Positions 23,101 through 34,980 of a DNA stretch of 64,000 bases are shown piece after piece. A program made the translations under genes and the position numbers. Source of the DNA: Takakia lepidozioides (taxonomy: Eukaryota; Streptophyta; Takakiopsida; Takakiales; Takakiaceae); contig CM060734.1 in the NCBI GenBank assembly GCA_030704615.1, positions 56,686,042 through 56,750,041 of the forward strand. The letters are read 5' to 3'. The notes beneath the pieces are model-generated. The model searched no databases, was not told where the DNA came from, and was given only the letters and a program-made list of their open reading frames with translations. The stretch's first letter is position 1; each line of letters begins with the position of its first letter.

Positions 23101-24138
23101 TTCCACATCCTTCCCACCTTTGCCAGATTTGCCAGCAACGGGTCTCACCTGCTACCTCGCTTGAAGATTTGTCGTCTCTCTTTCGACTGACAAGGTCATC
23201 AATGGCGGTTGGTTAGATTCCATTGGCAGCAGGGGAAAATTGTCGGGTAACCAGAAGCCCAGCTCGGGTGAAGTGTAAGTTGAGTGAAGAGGCTGAAAAA
23301 CATATGGGTGAAGAGATGACAGTGTCAAGCCATGGGGATGGAAGGGCATCCAGCAGCCTTTTAGAAGACACAAAAAATAGAGGGACTAGGCTGGCTTCAA
23401 AGACCAATACATACGCATGTGGAACAGCAGGAGGTGCAAGCTATGATGGAGATTGTTGTCCTGTCGTAGGAAAGGGTGGGACTGAGGACAAACTCAAGAA
23501 ACGTCACAGATACGGAATCCGTCATCTCCTTCAAAAGAAGATTATATCGAAAGACCAAAAAACTGCAGCAGACGTGCTTCTTTCTTTTCAAAACTCGCCT
23601 CACTCCAATGATTCTTCTATTTCCAAGACATCGGTGAAACCTCCAAAGGTAATATTTTCTTCTCGCCGTTGAATCCAGCATTCTTCACCGTTGCATGTCT
23701 TCTCCAAATGTTTGAAGTTCTACGAAATGAATATTAATACCACACATGTTCATCCAACAACCGTCTTCTCTCTTGAATTTCGGACAAACGTAATCCATTC
23801 TGTCTTTGCATTCAAATCAGGCAGTGGAGAGCTCAAAAAGGATTAATGGTTTTCCACCTGCTTTTACCAATATTTCCTCTTCCACTTTCGACGGTTCATC
23901 AACCTTCTGTTCAAAGAAGGCTAGAAAGGTCTATTTCTCAACTTCTTTTCTTCCGATCCTCTTTTTCTGTCGTCCATTCTTTTTGTTCTTCAATAACTTT
24001 ATCATTCTCGCGATCTGGTTGAATGAGTCTACAAACAGTGATGTTAGGAGATTGTCAGCGTTTTCTATGAAAGGGACTGCTTCTGGGCAGCAACAGAATG
24101 TGGCTTTCTGGAGGCCAAAACCTCTACATCTAAAGTAA
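20137..24138 (+). CDS. Unrecognised multi-exon gene, low-complexity protein (tentative model)
   Basis: No family was recognised. Candidate exons are 20137-20289 (ATG, MVGMEVQVKLEMEREES..., donor TTG|GTATGT) and 22682-22753 (acceptor cttgcag). A frame then runs about 23007-23648 (donor AAAG|GTAATA), followed by 23821-23928 and 24028-24138 (stop TAA). The last three borders are all phase 0 and have good splice sites, so the 3' half is well supported. An in-frame TAG at 23214-23216 splits the 23.0-23.65 kb frame, so an exon border lies near there or the copy is damaged. The product is hydrophilic and Ser/Lys-rich, with a basic patch (KLKKRHRYGIRHLLQKK) and the ending VAFWRPKPLHLK. Linking the 20.1-kb exon to the rest rests only on phase. 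Confidence 0.45.
21399..21862. repeat. Inverted pair of tRNA-like SINE heads (foldback)
   Basis: The left arm (about 21399-21560) and right arm (about 21690-21862, reverse complement) share an aligned series: 'aatgtagaataaa', then 'gtaggtgtcc/ggaggtattg', 'aggtgcaatc', 'ggttcaaatc/ggatcaaatc', 'gcatg' and 'gaaattaaacaa/ggaattaaacaa'. The ggttcaaatctcgc segment at about 21495 looks like a Pol III B box and the words before it like an A box, so each arm resembles a tRNA-derived SINE head. They lie in what would be an intron of the gene above. Confidence 0.6.
21861..22001 (+). repeat. Dispersed repeat, copy 1
   Basis: A segment of about 140 bp beginning 'cgcgttgctccgcactacta' recurs at 28748-28881 in the same orientation at roughly 80% identity by eye. 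Shared words include 'gaacaatgttc', 'atatatctcatt' and 'tagctttgt'. It is non-coding and of unknown family. Confidence 0.7.
22118..22400 (-). repeat. tRNA-derived SINE
   Basis: On the minus strand it begins with a tRNA-like head (atggtaagtgcacagcg..., then a good B box ggttcaaac near 22350) and ends with 'caggcttcctttaagg' near 22135. The body contains the 'gcccacaattcaggccctt' motif shared with the 0.6-kb copy, so the two form one subfamily. Confidence 0.7.
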
Positions 24139-24781
24139 GTTTGTCATGTGGTACTTGATATGCATTTCAATGTCAAACTAAAATGTCATTTCAAATTTCG
24201 GAATCCCTCTGTGGTCATCAGCTGATTCTAACTTAGATAAAGTTGGAGACAAGAAGTTACCTTCATAATGTAGATAACTGTGTGATCACAAGGAAATGGC
24301 AGGAATGGCAGGGACTCTTGTGTTCATGCTGCTCGTAGTCTCCTCACTAGGGAAGGCAAATGCCACAGTGACTGAGCCTGAAGCTTCCATGATTCACCTC
24401 TGGGATGCAGCTATAAGCAAGGATTCCTGACTGAGTACATCCCCAAGATGATCACAGGACTTAAAATACTTTATTGTATGGTACAACCGAGCAGCACTGA
24501 CCAAATGTTTCTGCAAGACAGGATCCGAGTAAGAAATCTGTGGCAGCAATCAAATTGCTCCAGCAAAGGAAACAAACACTGGCAGAACAGAGGAGGAGTA
24601 CCTTAGTGGTCATACGATTAGAGGCCCTCCGACACTTGTGGATTGAGATGAAGAAGAGTACTTATGCTGAGTAAACCATCACATGACAATCTTCATTAAG
24701 GCAGAATATAGATCATAGAGTAAGGATGCTACCCTTGCATACTGACCTGGCCATTTATTAAAGATTGTCGTGGATGGAAGG
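24139..24781. other. Intergenic DNA, nothing recognised
   Basis: Short open frames only. It separates the unrecognised plus-strand gene from the minus-strand PPR/kinase pseudogene. No repeat or RNA gene was identified. Confidence 0.4.
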
Positions 24782-25490
24782 TAACTGAGCTGCTTCGACA
24801 TCCTTCAGTGGCTTAACCACCTGTAGCATTGTAGGTCGCCTGACAGGATCCTCTGCTGTACACATGTTAGCAATGTGCAGCACTTAGAGCATCTTCATCT
24901 TCCATGGACCATTCAAATCCACAGGGTCAAGTGCCTCAGGGGACTGCCCCTTCTTTATCATCTGCAGTTCCAGTTTCGGTATGGCAGCATGGACCTCTTT
25001 ACCTGTTTCCAGGGCACCCAGGCTTGCACACGCATTGAGAGCACAATTGAATGTGACCTTGTCTGGCATCACCTTTCCCCCATCATTTCCCTGCCACAAC
25101 CATGCTGAGCATATCCTGCAATTGAGGTGTTCTATGCCACCACATCTTGTTGAGTCATTTTGTCAAACACTTGACGTGCATCCTCCATGCTCCCTTATTT
25201 GGCAAACATTTCGACAAGAGAATTTTCCAACTTCATCCCTGCTGCGATTCCAGTCTTCTTGTCGGCATGGACCTTTTTGCCCGTCTCTAGGGGCTTTTAG
25301 GGTGGCACAAGCATTCAGGACACAGATGAATGTGAGCTTGGTGGGCATCACCCCTTCCACTATCATTTGCTCATACATCTCCAGAGCCTCCCTACCATAC
25401 CCACGCTGAGCATAACCCGTGATCGTGGTGTTCCAAGAGGCCACATCTGGTTGAGTCATATTGTTAAACACTTTGCGCACTTCCTTACTG
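24782..25490 (-). pseudogene. Chimeric PPR / receptor-like-kinase pseudogene
   Basis: The 5' part on the minus strand (about 25490-24976) encodes pentatricopeptide repeats of the PLS type, for example VFNNMTQPDVASWNTTITGY followed by GREALEMYEQM and VTFNCALNACASLGALETGK. PPR proteins act in organelle RNA editing and processing. The reading frame is broken between the two repeat blocks near 25150. The 3' part (about 24975-24782) reads as the end of a receptor-kinase domain: ALDPVDLNGPWKMKML, an in-frame TAA, then VLHIANMCTAEDPVRRPTML and QVVKPLKDVEA. The last motif is the conserved subdomain XI of plant RLKs. The two halves join in one frame with no visible intron. Breaks and stops make it non-functional. 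Confidence 0.75.
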
Positions 25491-27110
25491 CTTCTACATT
25501 CAGCATACTACAGCAAGGGCTGTCTCCAGAATGATATCTTTCTTTCTTTCTTTCTTTCTTTTTTTCTTTTTTTCTTTTTTTTGCAACAGGCGATTGTGGC
25601 CCTGACGAATTTTACTGATAAGGCAAGAAAGAGGAAGATATGCAAGGAAAAAATCACCTTGCGGGGAAGCCATAAGACCAACAGAGGAGACACTGCTCAG
25701 AAATCAGAGTTCACAAGACAGGTCCTAACCGAAAGCTACAGGAAAAACAGGACAGTAGAAGGAAGTCCATCACTTCCTTTTGCTAGGCTCCAAGGAGAGG
25801 TGAATTCTAGATCTTGCTTTCCTAAAGCTGCCCCTATGGCCCTATCTGACCCAATTCCACCAAGGTAGTTGTTTTGTTTTGTTTGGTACGTCATGTTGAG
25901 ATCTCCCAAACTGCAAGGCCTCCACTGGGCTTTTTAACATTGCTGGAAAGCCCCGGATGAGTAGGTGTGCATTAGTTTCATGATTTTCGGACCTATGGTG
26001 TGGGAGAATTTGAAATCGAAGGAATTTTTTAAAAATTTAAAGAGAGGAAGTAGCCCTCAGTAAAACTTTATTGATAAGGGGGAAGAATGAAACCCTATGG
26101 GGCCATGAAGCAAACACACCAACTTGAATGGTGCGGGACGAACCCTAGAGGAATTTCGTCACTAGAAATCCATGAAAAATACCAAGTTGGGTTTTGGAAT
26201 ATTGGCCCTTCATTTGTCTTTCCTACACATGGTCATAGTATGTGCTCAACAGCATATATATATGACGCCAGCCGAAGCTAGCGTAAATAAGAGCCTCTTC
26301 CGTGTGTGGGTACTGCCCCCTTTCGGAGGTGGGCTCTATGGTAACAAGAACCAGTTACTAAGTGGCAAGCTGGCCACTTTCAATCTTTCTTTTGTTGAGG
26401 ATAATGGCTATTAGTGAAGTGATGGCCGCGAGGTGTAATGTTTGTAATAGGTGGGTGGTATATTTATGAGGTAGTTTAAGGTTTTCTCTTAGGATTAGAC
26501 TGTTGTGATAGTGAGCTCCCCCTTTGACACCAGCGGTGATAATTGTCAGAGGGGCAGTGTTCCATCCATATTGACGGAGGGCTAGAACTAGGGGTTCGTA
26601 TTTTTCACGTTTGAACATAATGGATTGGTCGGGATCTCTGTCATGACAGAAGGCAAATTCAATGATGTGAATAGTGAGGGAGGGGAGTGGACGATGGGGA
26701 GTCCTTGGATCCTAGTGTTCATTGACTCTATACAATGGGTGTATGAAACTAATATAGCCTAAGCTCCTTCTAAGTACACACGCTTGTAGTTTATACCTTT
26801 GGAAACTACAATAATCCAAAATAGATTATTGTTTCTATTGGATTTGAGAGTCAATACAAGAAACAAGTGGTTTGTTTTGTTTTGTTTTGTGGTTGAGATC
26901 TCCCAAACCGCAAGGCCCTTGCCCGGGGTCATTTTTTTATTTTTTTATTTTTTAAATTAACGGAACAGGGGACAAAGGCCCTGGAAACATATTAGAAGAA
27001 GTGGAAAAACTAACCACCGTAGGGCTGTGAAGGCTTACAGTGGGGATACCACCTCGTGACCAAAAAATCCATAGCTAACATGAGCTAACGTCCGGGCCGC
27101 TAGAAAGCCC
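25491..27110. other. Intergenic DNA with T-rich microsatellite and SINE-like fragment
   Basis: A (cttt)n/poly-T run lies at 25540-25582. A SINE-like fragment at about 26945-27085 ('gggacaaaggccctggaa... gtggaaaaactaaccaccgt') matches the 10.63-kb copy. The phrase 'gttttgttttgt...gagatctcccaaactgcaaggcc' occurs at both 25870 and 26875, suggesting another repeat. No gene was recognised. Confidence 0.45.
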
Positions 27111-28747
27111 TCATTGAGGAGGGGTGCATCAAGGTGGTTTTGTAAAATTTTGGGCATGGGGAAATATTGAGTTTCAAGTTCCCTGAATAATCAAGAAAAA
27201 ATAAAAATAAATTGGGTAGTTCTTTTCGGAATGTTGGTGTTTACAATATTTTTTTATAGATGGAATACATATATATTTCCAATATGTGCTCCAACATTGA
27301 AGGCCACACTAGTGAACATCTATTTTCTTAATATATCAGAATATGAGAATTAATTTTGTGAAGTTTTGAGTTCATGATAGGTCACTCAAGCATGAATGCC
27401 AAATCCAAAGTGCAGAACTTATAAAAATGGAAGTGCAAGGCATAAGAAAAAGCTATTTTGAAGTACAAACAATGCACATCAAACAAAAGCCAAAGACAAA
27501 TTCGACGTCATAGTACCTACTTCATCCGTAAAGAACTGGGGCTATGATGATGTAACCAAGATAGAATCTCAAAACAAAACTTTCTCTTATACAACGTAAT
27601 AGCCAGCCACGAGTACCGTAATGGAATGGCAGATAAGGCACAAATTAAACTTTAAAAAAATGCCTAAGCAAATCTGTGATTTTTTCAATACTTATGCCTA
27701 AAAGGCCGGAAAAATAACATGAAAGTGCCTAATTCAATAAAATACTCTAAACTCTATATAATTTATATTGAAAGCAAAAAAACAATCTCCATAAATATTC
27801 AAAAAATATAGGCCAATTCCCTAGGTCTGTACAACATCCATAGGACCTTCCAACGAGTCCCGAACATACTGCAGATGTTCATCATTGAATTCTTGATCAC
27901 CATTCAAGTTAGGTATATCTGAGTTTTCGATGTGCAAATTTCCAAGGCAACGATTCATGCTCTCCACCACCTCAACATCAAGATAGAAGTCTGGTATCTC
28001 TGAGCTGCAACTAGGAATCCCTTCCACTTCCACTTGAGAATCTGTGGCTGTAAACAAAGCCTCTGTAAAATTGGCTCTCATACCCTCACACTGAAATTGA
28101 AACTCAAAAGCTCGAAGAATGCCAGAGTGTCTCCACCTGAAACAATCATCTCTCTATGGAAAGAAGAGGGAGGGGATGAAAGGAGCGAGTTCCAAGTGAT
28201 GAAAGGTGCCTAAACATGAGAAATCATGGATGACATGTGCCTAATCTATATACATTCTTTTTTAGAGTGCCTAAACAGAATATTCCAGATTTAATAATTA
28301 TTAGGCACTAAAGTACCTAATCTGCCGTTCCACTACAGTGCGAGGGCAAGTCAGAAAAGTATAATGCACATTGCCCATTACACTATGTGTAATGCACATG
28401 TCCCACATTTCCTTTTTTGAGCATGTAGCCCAATGTTTGGGTATTTGTGCCTTGCCTATGCATAACCTGAGTGATCTTTCAACATGTGCCTTCAACTGTC
28501 CATTGGCCCCTTGATGGGCTGTGTGTTGGCACTAGGCTCTGTAAATTCACTGGACATTAGGCAAAAAATAATTTTATGTTTACCTCCAAGATCTTTTCCT
28601 TCACTAGTCCCATTTCTTTTGCTCATAAAAAGAAACGATGAACGGAAAAAGAAATTATCAGTTCTTTACGCAGAGGAAGACCCTCACCCTCAGCCCTGGG
28701 CATAAAATTTAATGAGCGCCCTCCATTTGGGGCCTTCCTCTATGCAC
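27111..28747 (-). other. AT-rich DNA with one possible terminal exon at 27821-28140
   Basis: Within an AT-rich stretch, the minus strand at about 28140-27821 reads in one frame through ...GILRAFEFQFQCEGMRANF to an acidic tail ending EGPMDVVQT and a stop. A possible acceptor (tttcag) lies upstream near 28138. The acidic composition is less random than neighbouring frames, but no family is recognised and no partner exon was found. It could be a gene remnant or chance. Confidence 0.25.
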
Positions 28748-28881
28748 TAGGGCTTCGCGTTGCTCCACACTACTAGTGACGACTTCTAAGAACAATGTTC
28801 CTTTTTATTGGGAATATATCTCATTTGAAAAATAATAAGAACAATATAGCTTTGTAGAGAAAAAAGGGGTACTGAAGCAAC
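28748..28881 (+). repeat. Dispersed repeat, copy 2
   Basis: Same-orientation copy of the 21861-22001 segment ('cgcgttgctccacactacta... agaacaatgttc... atatatctcattt... tagctttgta'). Confidence 0.7.
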
Positions 28882-28920
28882 CCACCCTAAATCATCCCAC
28901 ATTGCCTACAACAGTTAAAA

Positions 28921-29658
28921 GGTGTTTACCATTGTTGGGAGGTTCTCTGGTTTTGGGTAGAACCTGCAGGGTAGGTTCTATCTTGTGGAAGGTAAATAGA
29001 GAACCTCTGGGGCGGGTACTTAAAAACATGGACAGTTAGAAAACCTGTTGTGCAGGGTATATCTCTGAGTTACATTTTCACGGGTATGTTTTATACCGGT
29101 TCTTTAATGCAATTATCCGCCAAATCCGGTGCTCGGGTATATGGGTAGAGAACTGTATAGAGAACCAAGAGATGACCTGGTTCCGAGTCCTGTTCTGAGT
29201 TATTGGACAGAATAAATAAAAAATGTGCATGTATGAGATGGCCACAATTGTCAATAATTAAGCTCATTTTCTAACACAACTAACAGTGAACTTCCTCTAG
29301 ATTGCACTCTTGGCCTATTGGCATTCAGTTCTAGCATTTTCACTACCCCTCTTCTTCCTCAAGGCTTCCACGCTAACCTTAGATAACCGCCCTTATACCC
29401 AGGGTATGTGTCGGGTGCAGTTACCCTTACCCTCCCCTCTCATTCCAACTCGTAGGTAAGGTTCTTATGGATACTAGCTATTAGAGAACCCCCGGTTCGG
29501 TGAAGTTACCGGGTAAATAGATTTTGGTATCCGCCGGTTCAATCTTGACTAGGGTATTTGAAATTTTAATACCCGAGGTTAAGGGGGCATATACCCAGGT
29601 CCGGAACCGGCGGTTCTTTCACCCAAAACCAGAGAACCGCCCAACATTGGTGTTTACC
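28921..29658. mobile_element. Non-autonomous TIR element with 10-bp target-site duplication
   Basis: GGTGTTTACC flanks both ends (28921-28930 and 29649-29658). Between them the 718-bp element (28931-29648) has inverted ends. The left end reads ATTGTTGGGAGGTTCTCTGG and the right end, complemented, AATGTTGGGCGGTTCTCTGG; similarity continues for roughly 30 bp. The 9-10-bp duplication is typical of Mutator-like elements. No transposase is encoded. The interior carries several 'accggttc/gggtat' words. Confidence 0.8.
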
Positions 29659-30162
29659 TTCCATCGGAAAGGCAGTCGCAATTCAGGACGAAGTTACACC
29701 ATAAAGTCACCAAATTGTACTAAGCAACCCTTAAGTAATATGTTGGATTCAGACTCGCTAATCCTTCTGAGTATAACTTTCAACCACTAAATATATTTCA
29801 ACTTTCAAAATATAGTAAAGTTTGTTTAACATCCAGTGAATCATTTTAGATCCTCCTATACCTCTCTGAGGATGTCCTCGGGGTCCTCATTGAGGATTTC
29901 TTTTTTCTTTTTTTTTGGTTTCTTAATGGGAAGAGGATTGTTATCATAGAAAACTTTTCAGCATGTCATCAATAACCTCAATATGTCATCAATATATGGT
30001 TACTGATGACATGCTTAAGTTTTTCCATGGTAACTCCTGGTTTCCCAAGCACAATACATCTGGCTTGGCTTCAAGCGAGGAGAGGAAAAATCCAGGACAA
30101 GAACTAGTTGACAAGTTGGACTGGACCTACAAGAAGATTCTTTTTGTACTGGCATACTAAGT
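29659..30162. other. Intergenic DNA, nothing recognised
   Basis: AT-rich, with a short poly-T stretch near 29900. No supported gene. Confidence 0.4.
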
Positions 30163-30846
30163 ATGCAGGGAGCATATAAGGTGACATTCTGTGCACTTTA
30201 TCAGGGGAATGGGCTTGAATGGCTTGATCTTATGGAAATCACCCCTTATATGATCTGCCATAGGGTTGAACTGGTAATTGCCTGTAGTAACGTGGCAAAG
30301 TTGCTCCGCACTATGGTGCAAGTTTGCGAAGGAGCGAATGAAGTGTCTGATATGCCTGCCGTAGAGAGGCCTAGTGGCAAGAGAATTCGAGCCTTTGGGA
30401 GAAAGGTAGAAAAGCATTTTCCTTATCAGGCTCTTTATGGCAAAGTTGCTTCCATCTACAAGCTGCTTTACTCCTGTTGATATGTTGAACAGCTGCTTCA
30501 TGTAGACACGCAGAGTGTTTTTGGTGATGCAAAGGGTTGTGGTTACTATGCCAGAAACCTGCGACGACCTTATGTTTTGCCTCGGCTGCATATGTTAAGC
30601 CTTAGTCTGGCTGCATCAACAGCTAATGCACAGGACGCACGATCGGAGAATGTGCTTCGGAGCAAGGAGAAATCTAATGAATGGGTGCTGGTGGATTTTG
30701 ACGACGCAGCACAAAGCCCTTGCCATATTCGTCATAATGTGGATGCAAAGTTACATTCTCTTGAGATGTTGGCTGGGTACCATGATACAAAGGTCCATAT
30801 CTGGAGCATTGGGTATCTCCTGGATACCATCAATTCTTCTCAATGA
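30163..30846 (+). pseudogene. Degenerate protein-kinase-like gene fragment
   Basis: Two open segments in different frames (30163-30480 and about 30480-30846) together resemble part of a divergent kinase fold. ARSENVL looks like a decayed catalytic loop (usual form HxDxxxxN), and EWVLVDFDDAAQS looks like a DFG-type magnesium loop with DFD. LEMLAGYHDTKVHIWSIGYLL matches the APE/DxWSxG region of activation segment and helix F, with His replacing the usual Asp. The frame change at about 30480, loss of the catalytic Asp context and lack of an N-lobe mark it as a relic. The family is not identified. Confidence 0.5.
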
Positions 30847-31107
30847 TGGACTTTGTGCTCTTAAACTGTGATGCTTCTGCACTGCTGTTTGTGTGATATT
30901 CATGTGAAGAGTACAAGGATACTGTATTGAACAATTGTATGCAAAATCGTCGCTTTGTTGAGCAACCTTTATTTCTTGGATGCCTGCAAGGTAAGGCCAG
31001 ATGATCTTTCTGTATGAAGATGGGAAGTTTCTCAAATGGCTACATCCTGAGTGGGGGAAGTACCATTGATGACCACAACAGCAACAATAACATCATGAAT
31101 TTGTAAC

Positions 31108-34100
31108 TCATGCCACTTCTTTGGCCTTACTCCACTTTGTAACCAGGCCAAAGCCCATTAGAGACATGATAACCACCTGTACACAATCCAAGACTGCAGC
31201 ACATGAGCACATTTACAAAAGGGGTGCAATTCCTTTGCGAATACCTTGGCGGTCCAAATTCTTCACTCCAAGTTGAGATTTACATATGGTGGTACCTCTC
31301 ATATTTTTCCTCCTTGCCAAAGAAAGTCTTTAGCCCATGGATTGTGAGGTTAACTTACAGAGAGTGCAGAAGGAAGCCCAACCAGTGGATCAGGAAAGAA
31401 GGTGCAGGCTAGAGCGAGCCCCAGTAAACTGCTCTGCATCCCTGCAATGAAGGCACAATGTTTAAACTTCCAAAGAAGCCAAGAGACAGGGGAGAGCTTG
31501 GAGAGAATATAGCAGTGAATAAAAGCTGTTGTGTAAGATGAGAGAGCTTAACCTGCATAGGAACTGTCTCTCTGGTTAAGTTCTCCCAACTAATAGTTTA
31601 CCATGACAATCACAGATCAAGGATAGGAGATTTGAAGAATGCAAAAACCACCAAGATCTCAATGGCAGATCCTCCTATCATCTTTCTCCTCTCCCTCGAC
31701 ACTTCGAACCTCGGAAAAACTTGACGCTTGACATGTTGTTAAACTCGAGACAGGTGTGAGACTCCTCAAGACATAGTCTAGTGCAAACGCAAAGCCAGCT
31801 AGTATGGACCTACTCATAGTCGTTCTGTATCAGGCCAAGTTATATTAGTGTCCATCTCTTCTGATTCTGTGGGGTTCCTGACACAGTTCACAGTTCAGTT
31901 CAGTACCTTGCTGGTTGGGAACCTTCAGCCCCGGGCATTGCCTGTGCATTATCCTTGGTTTGGAGAGCTCATCTACCTGGTAAAATGACTTAGCAGCATG
32001 AAGACAGTAGATTTTCTATATCAGTGCATACCTGTCTCAAGCGAGATGGTTCTTGCCAATCCGCGCAAATCAGAGGCCGAAGAATATGTCAACTCTGTCA
32101 TCTTGTAACCAACACCAAAGGCGGCAGTATGGAAACCCACAATGGGAACTAAAAGCTTGAGCCCAAATGGTGAGAGGATGGCGTCAACATTGAGAGCCAG
32201 GGGTGACCCTATGCAACAACAGGTCACTAGTACAGATAAAAATGGCAAGAAAGGCCGGATTTGTATTGAAATAGGAGCTGCAAACCTGCAGAACATTTGG
32301 ACCACTTTGTTGATGTCCAACTTTGGTATCAGAGAAACCAATGAATGCAGCAGAAAGGAAGACACCCCTCACAGTTTGGAATCTGGCAATGCCAACTCAA
32401 GATGGAAGGTGACAAGCAGACAACTTTGACCCTCCCTGCACTCACCCCCATGTGTTCATCAACACTTGTTGAAAAGATCAATTATTTTTGTATAGGTGAA
32501 GAGAAACCTCCATATAGCCATCATTGCTCTCCGAGTGAGGTTTTACCGGTTAAGAAGAAGGCCAGCTACAATAGGAGCTACCACAATTTGAGTGATGTTA
32601 GCCACCATCCCTGGAACGTCAATCGGTAGGCGCCGACCCAACAATAACAATGTCAACAATGGAATGACGAAAACTGCCGACGCCGTTGAGAGGGCAGTCA
32701 TGACAATGCTGAGGGGTGCCATTGAAGGTTCTGCCAGGAAAGTTGCATAATTTGACAGCTGCGCTCCACTCACACATGATGTCAATAGCAGTCCCGACCC
32801 TGCATAAAGATTTCAATCTTTTATTCATCTCATAGAACTGTCAAAAGCGCCTTAATACACCAGAATTACACATGAATGCAGAGATAGATAATAACTGAAA
32901 CGGAGAAGTTCAACCGAATGCACCACAGATCTAGTAAGATTTCCGTGGTGTGTGGGCACCACATGTCATGTGCTGGTGTTGTTACATAGTGAGAAGAATC
33001 TTCTCCTTCCTCCCTGCATTCTCTTTGTCTCCCTCTTAATTGCACTCACGAGTGCCCCTTAAAACCATGTTAAGATGATGGCGTCAGATGGGCACTGAAT
33101 TCCATTATTATCGAACACACGAAATGGATTTGTGCAACAATACAGTGTGCTCTAAGGAAGTCCACGGTCAGTACCAATAGTCTCGGGAAGGTGCAGTATG
33201 GACACGGCAATTGCAGCAAACAGCAATCCAAGCAGCGGCTTCACAATGTACTGGCCAGCATAACCCAGAGCTATGACCCCAGGACGCTCAACAGCATGTG
33301 CAAAGTCCTTGATACTCAAATTCAGCCCCACTGAGAACATGAGAAAACCCAGTGCCGGTGCATAGTACCTGCATTGTGAATGCCCTACCTTTATTTCTTC
33401 ATCTAACATTCCAGCCCTCATTGAGTGTCTACGGTCGGCTAGGAGCACAATAGCTAACTCGGCACCATTTTGACCTTATGCTTCTGACTATTTTCTAAGA
33501 TTTCAACCATGCAACCAAACTGAGATGTGTTGGGGCTCAGAATGTACAATCAACAACAGTTCTCTGCAGGCTATGCACTTGACAGTTCTCTGCCAGGCCA
33601 TGCACTTGACAGCAAAGTTCCTCCCACCCAGCTCCAAAGACAGTCATGGGATTTCCACAGACGAAGGTATGAAAATTCAGCCTAAGAGTTCCAGAGCTGA
33701 CAATGACAATGGATTCAAGAGAGTGGTGATAGCATGCAACATGCAGCGCTATACCTGAAAGCACTAACTGTTAAAGATTTACCCAGTCCGTCATAATTGA
33801 TGCCTTCTCAAACTCTGAATTAGGTGAGAAACAGTCCAAGAAAGGGAGAGTATGTGACCTGGTTGTGAACCATGTAAAGGAGGAAGGGTATATAAGAGCC
33901 AGCCCCGTACTTGCCACAATGGCATGTGGCAGATATGCATTGGCATGCTTCAAAATTTCTTCCCACTTCTTTGGGCTTGTTGCTTGTGGAGATGCCTGCA
34001 ACACCCAACATACTCAAGCTCCATATTTTGTTGATGCTTGCAGGTTTGGAATCTCAGCTAATGAGAAACATCGTTCTCACTTCATACAAACCTACCCTGA

Positions 34101-34980
34101 CACATTCACATTGAGCACCAAAGACACCATAACAAGAACAAGATAACACAAGATAACAAGACAACGGTTTCATGAACATCCAGAAACACTTTCACATGTG
34201 CCAGGTCACTACTGAGCAATCTCTTTACATATTCTACAAAATCACACCCTATGTCGTTGGTCAGTATAAGAGCATCCCACTTTTGCTTATTTTCAATCTT
34301 GTGTCATGCAATGCTGCAATGGCTGGGGCTGCTCTAGACGCTTGTTCCTATGCCACCCGATCCTCATCATAATTTGTGTTTATCTAAGTATCACCCACAG
34401 GACATCTTCTACTAACACTGATTAAATTGGAGTCTTTTATACCTGTTGTTTGATGTCATCTTCTCTTGCAGAGCGGGGAAGCCCTTGTCTGGGCAGGGCA
34501 TTGCTTCTTCCTCTTTTGGTTGCTGCTTTGCTGTGGCGGCCTACCTCCCAACGGACACTTTGCTTAAAGCCGGTCCGCTACTAGAGAGCCCACTCGCTGG
34601 AGGAATGAAATACAATCCAGAAAACATCAAAAATATTGTGAAGTAATCGGTTGAAAGAAATCTACCAAGGAGGAGCTGCCGTTGTGACAACAAACTTGAG
34701 GAGACACACTGCGCTGCACGACAAGACCAAGCAGAATAAATTACAGTCAGTTTTTTGTTACATGCCAGTGCAACGGCTGGTTAGGCGCATCTCCACATTA
34801 AGACCGTTCAGGTTGATCGATCTGCATGATGAGCATCCGGATCTTACCTATATGCCAAGAGCGAGGATTGTGTGAGCTGATAACATTCCACTGTCGCCCA
34901 GTTGCAATTGAATTTCGACGAGAATTTACCAGTGGCAATGGCTGTTGTCTGCCGACCAGCAAACCCCTGTATGCGCCCAT
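31108..34980 (-). CDS. BASS-type (bile acid:Na+ symporter family) transporter, probably plastidial
   Basis: Plant BASS proteins move organic acids such as pyruvate, glycolate or 2-keto acids across the chloroplast envelope, often with Na+. Core exons are 33995-33859, 33368-33175, 32799-32547, 32285-32032, 31441-31359 and 31176-31108. All have GT/AG borders and agreeing phases and encode 329 aa with about nine hydrophobic segments. Family motifs are ALGFLMFSVGLN, the central SCVSGAQLSNYATFL, APLSIVMTALSTASAVF and near the end ETGMQSSLLGLALA. The 5' end is tentative: ATG at 34980 with a Ser/Arg-rich transit-peptide-like exon to 34848 (donor GTAAGA), plus a possible exon near 34596-34541 whose 3' border is unresolved. 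Similarity looks closest to the BASS1/5/6 group; the substrate is unknown. Confidence 0.87.

Noticed and set aside
24875-25108. Plus-strand ORFs over the PPR/RLK pseudogene
   Set aside because: They are antisense shadows; the minus strand carries the recognisable PPR and kinase motifs.
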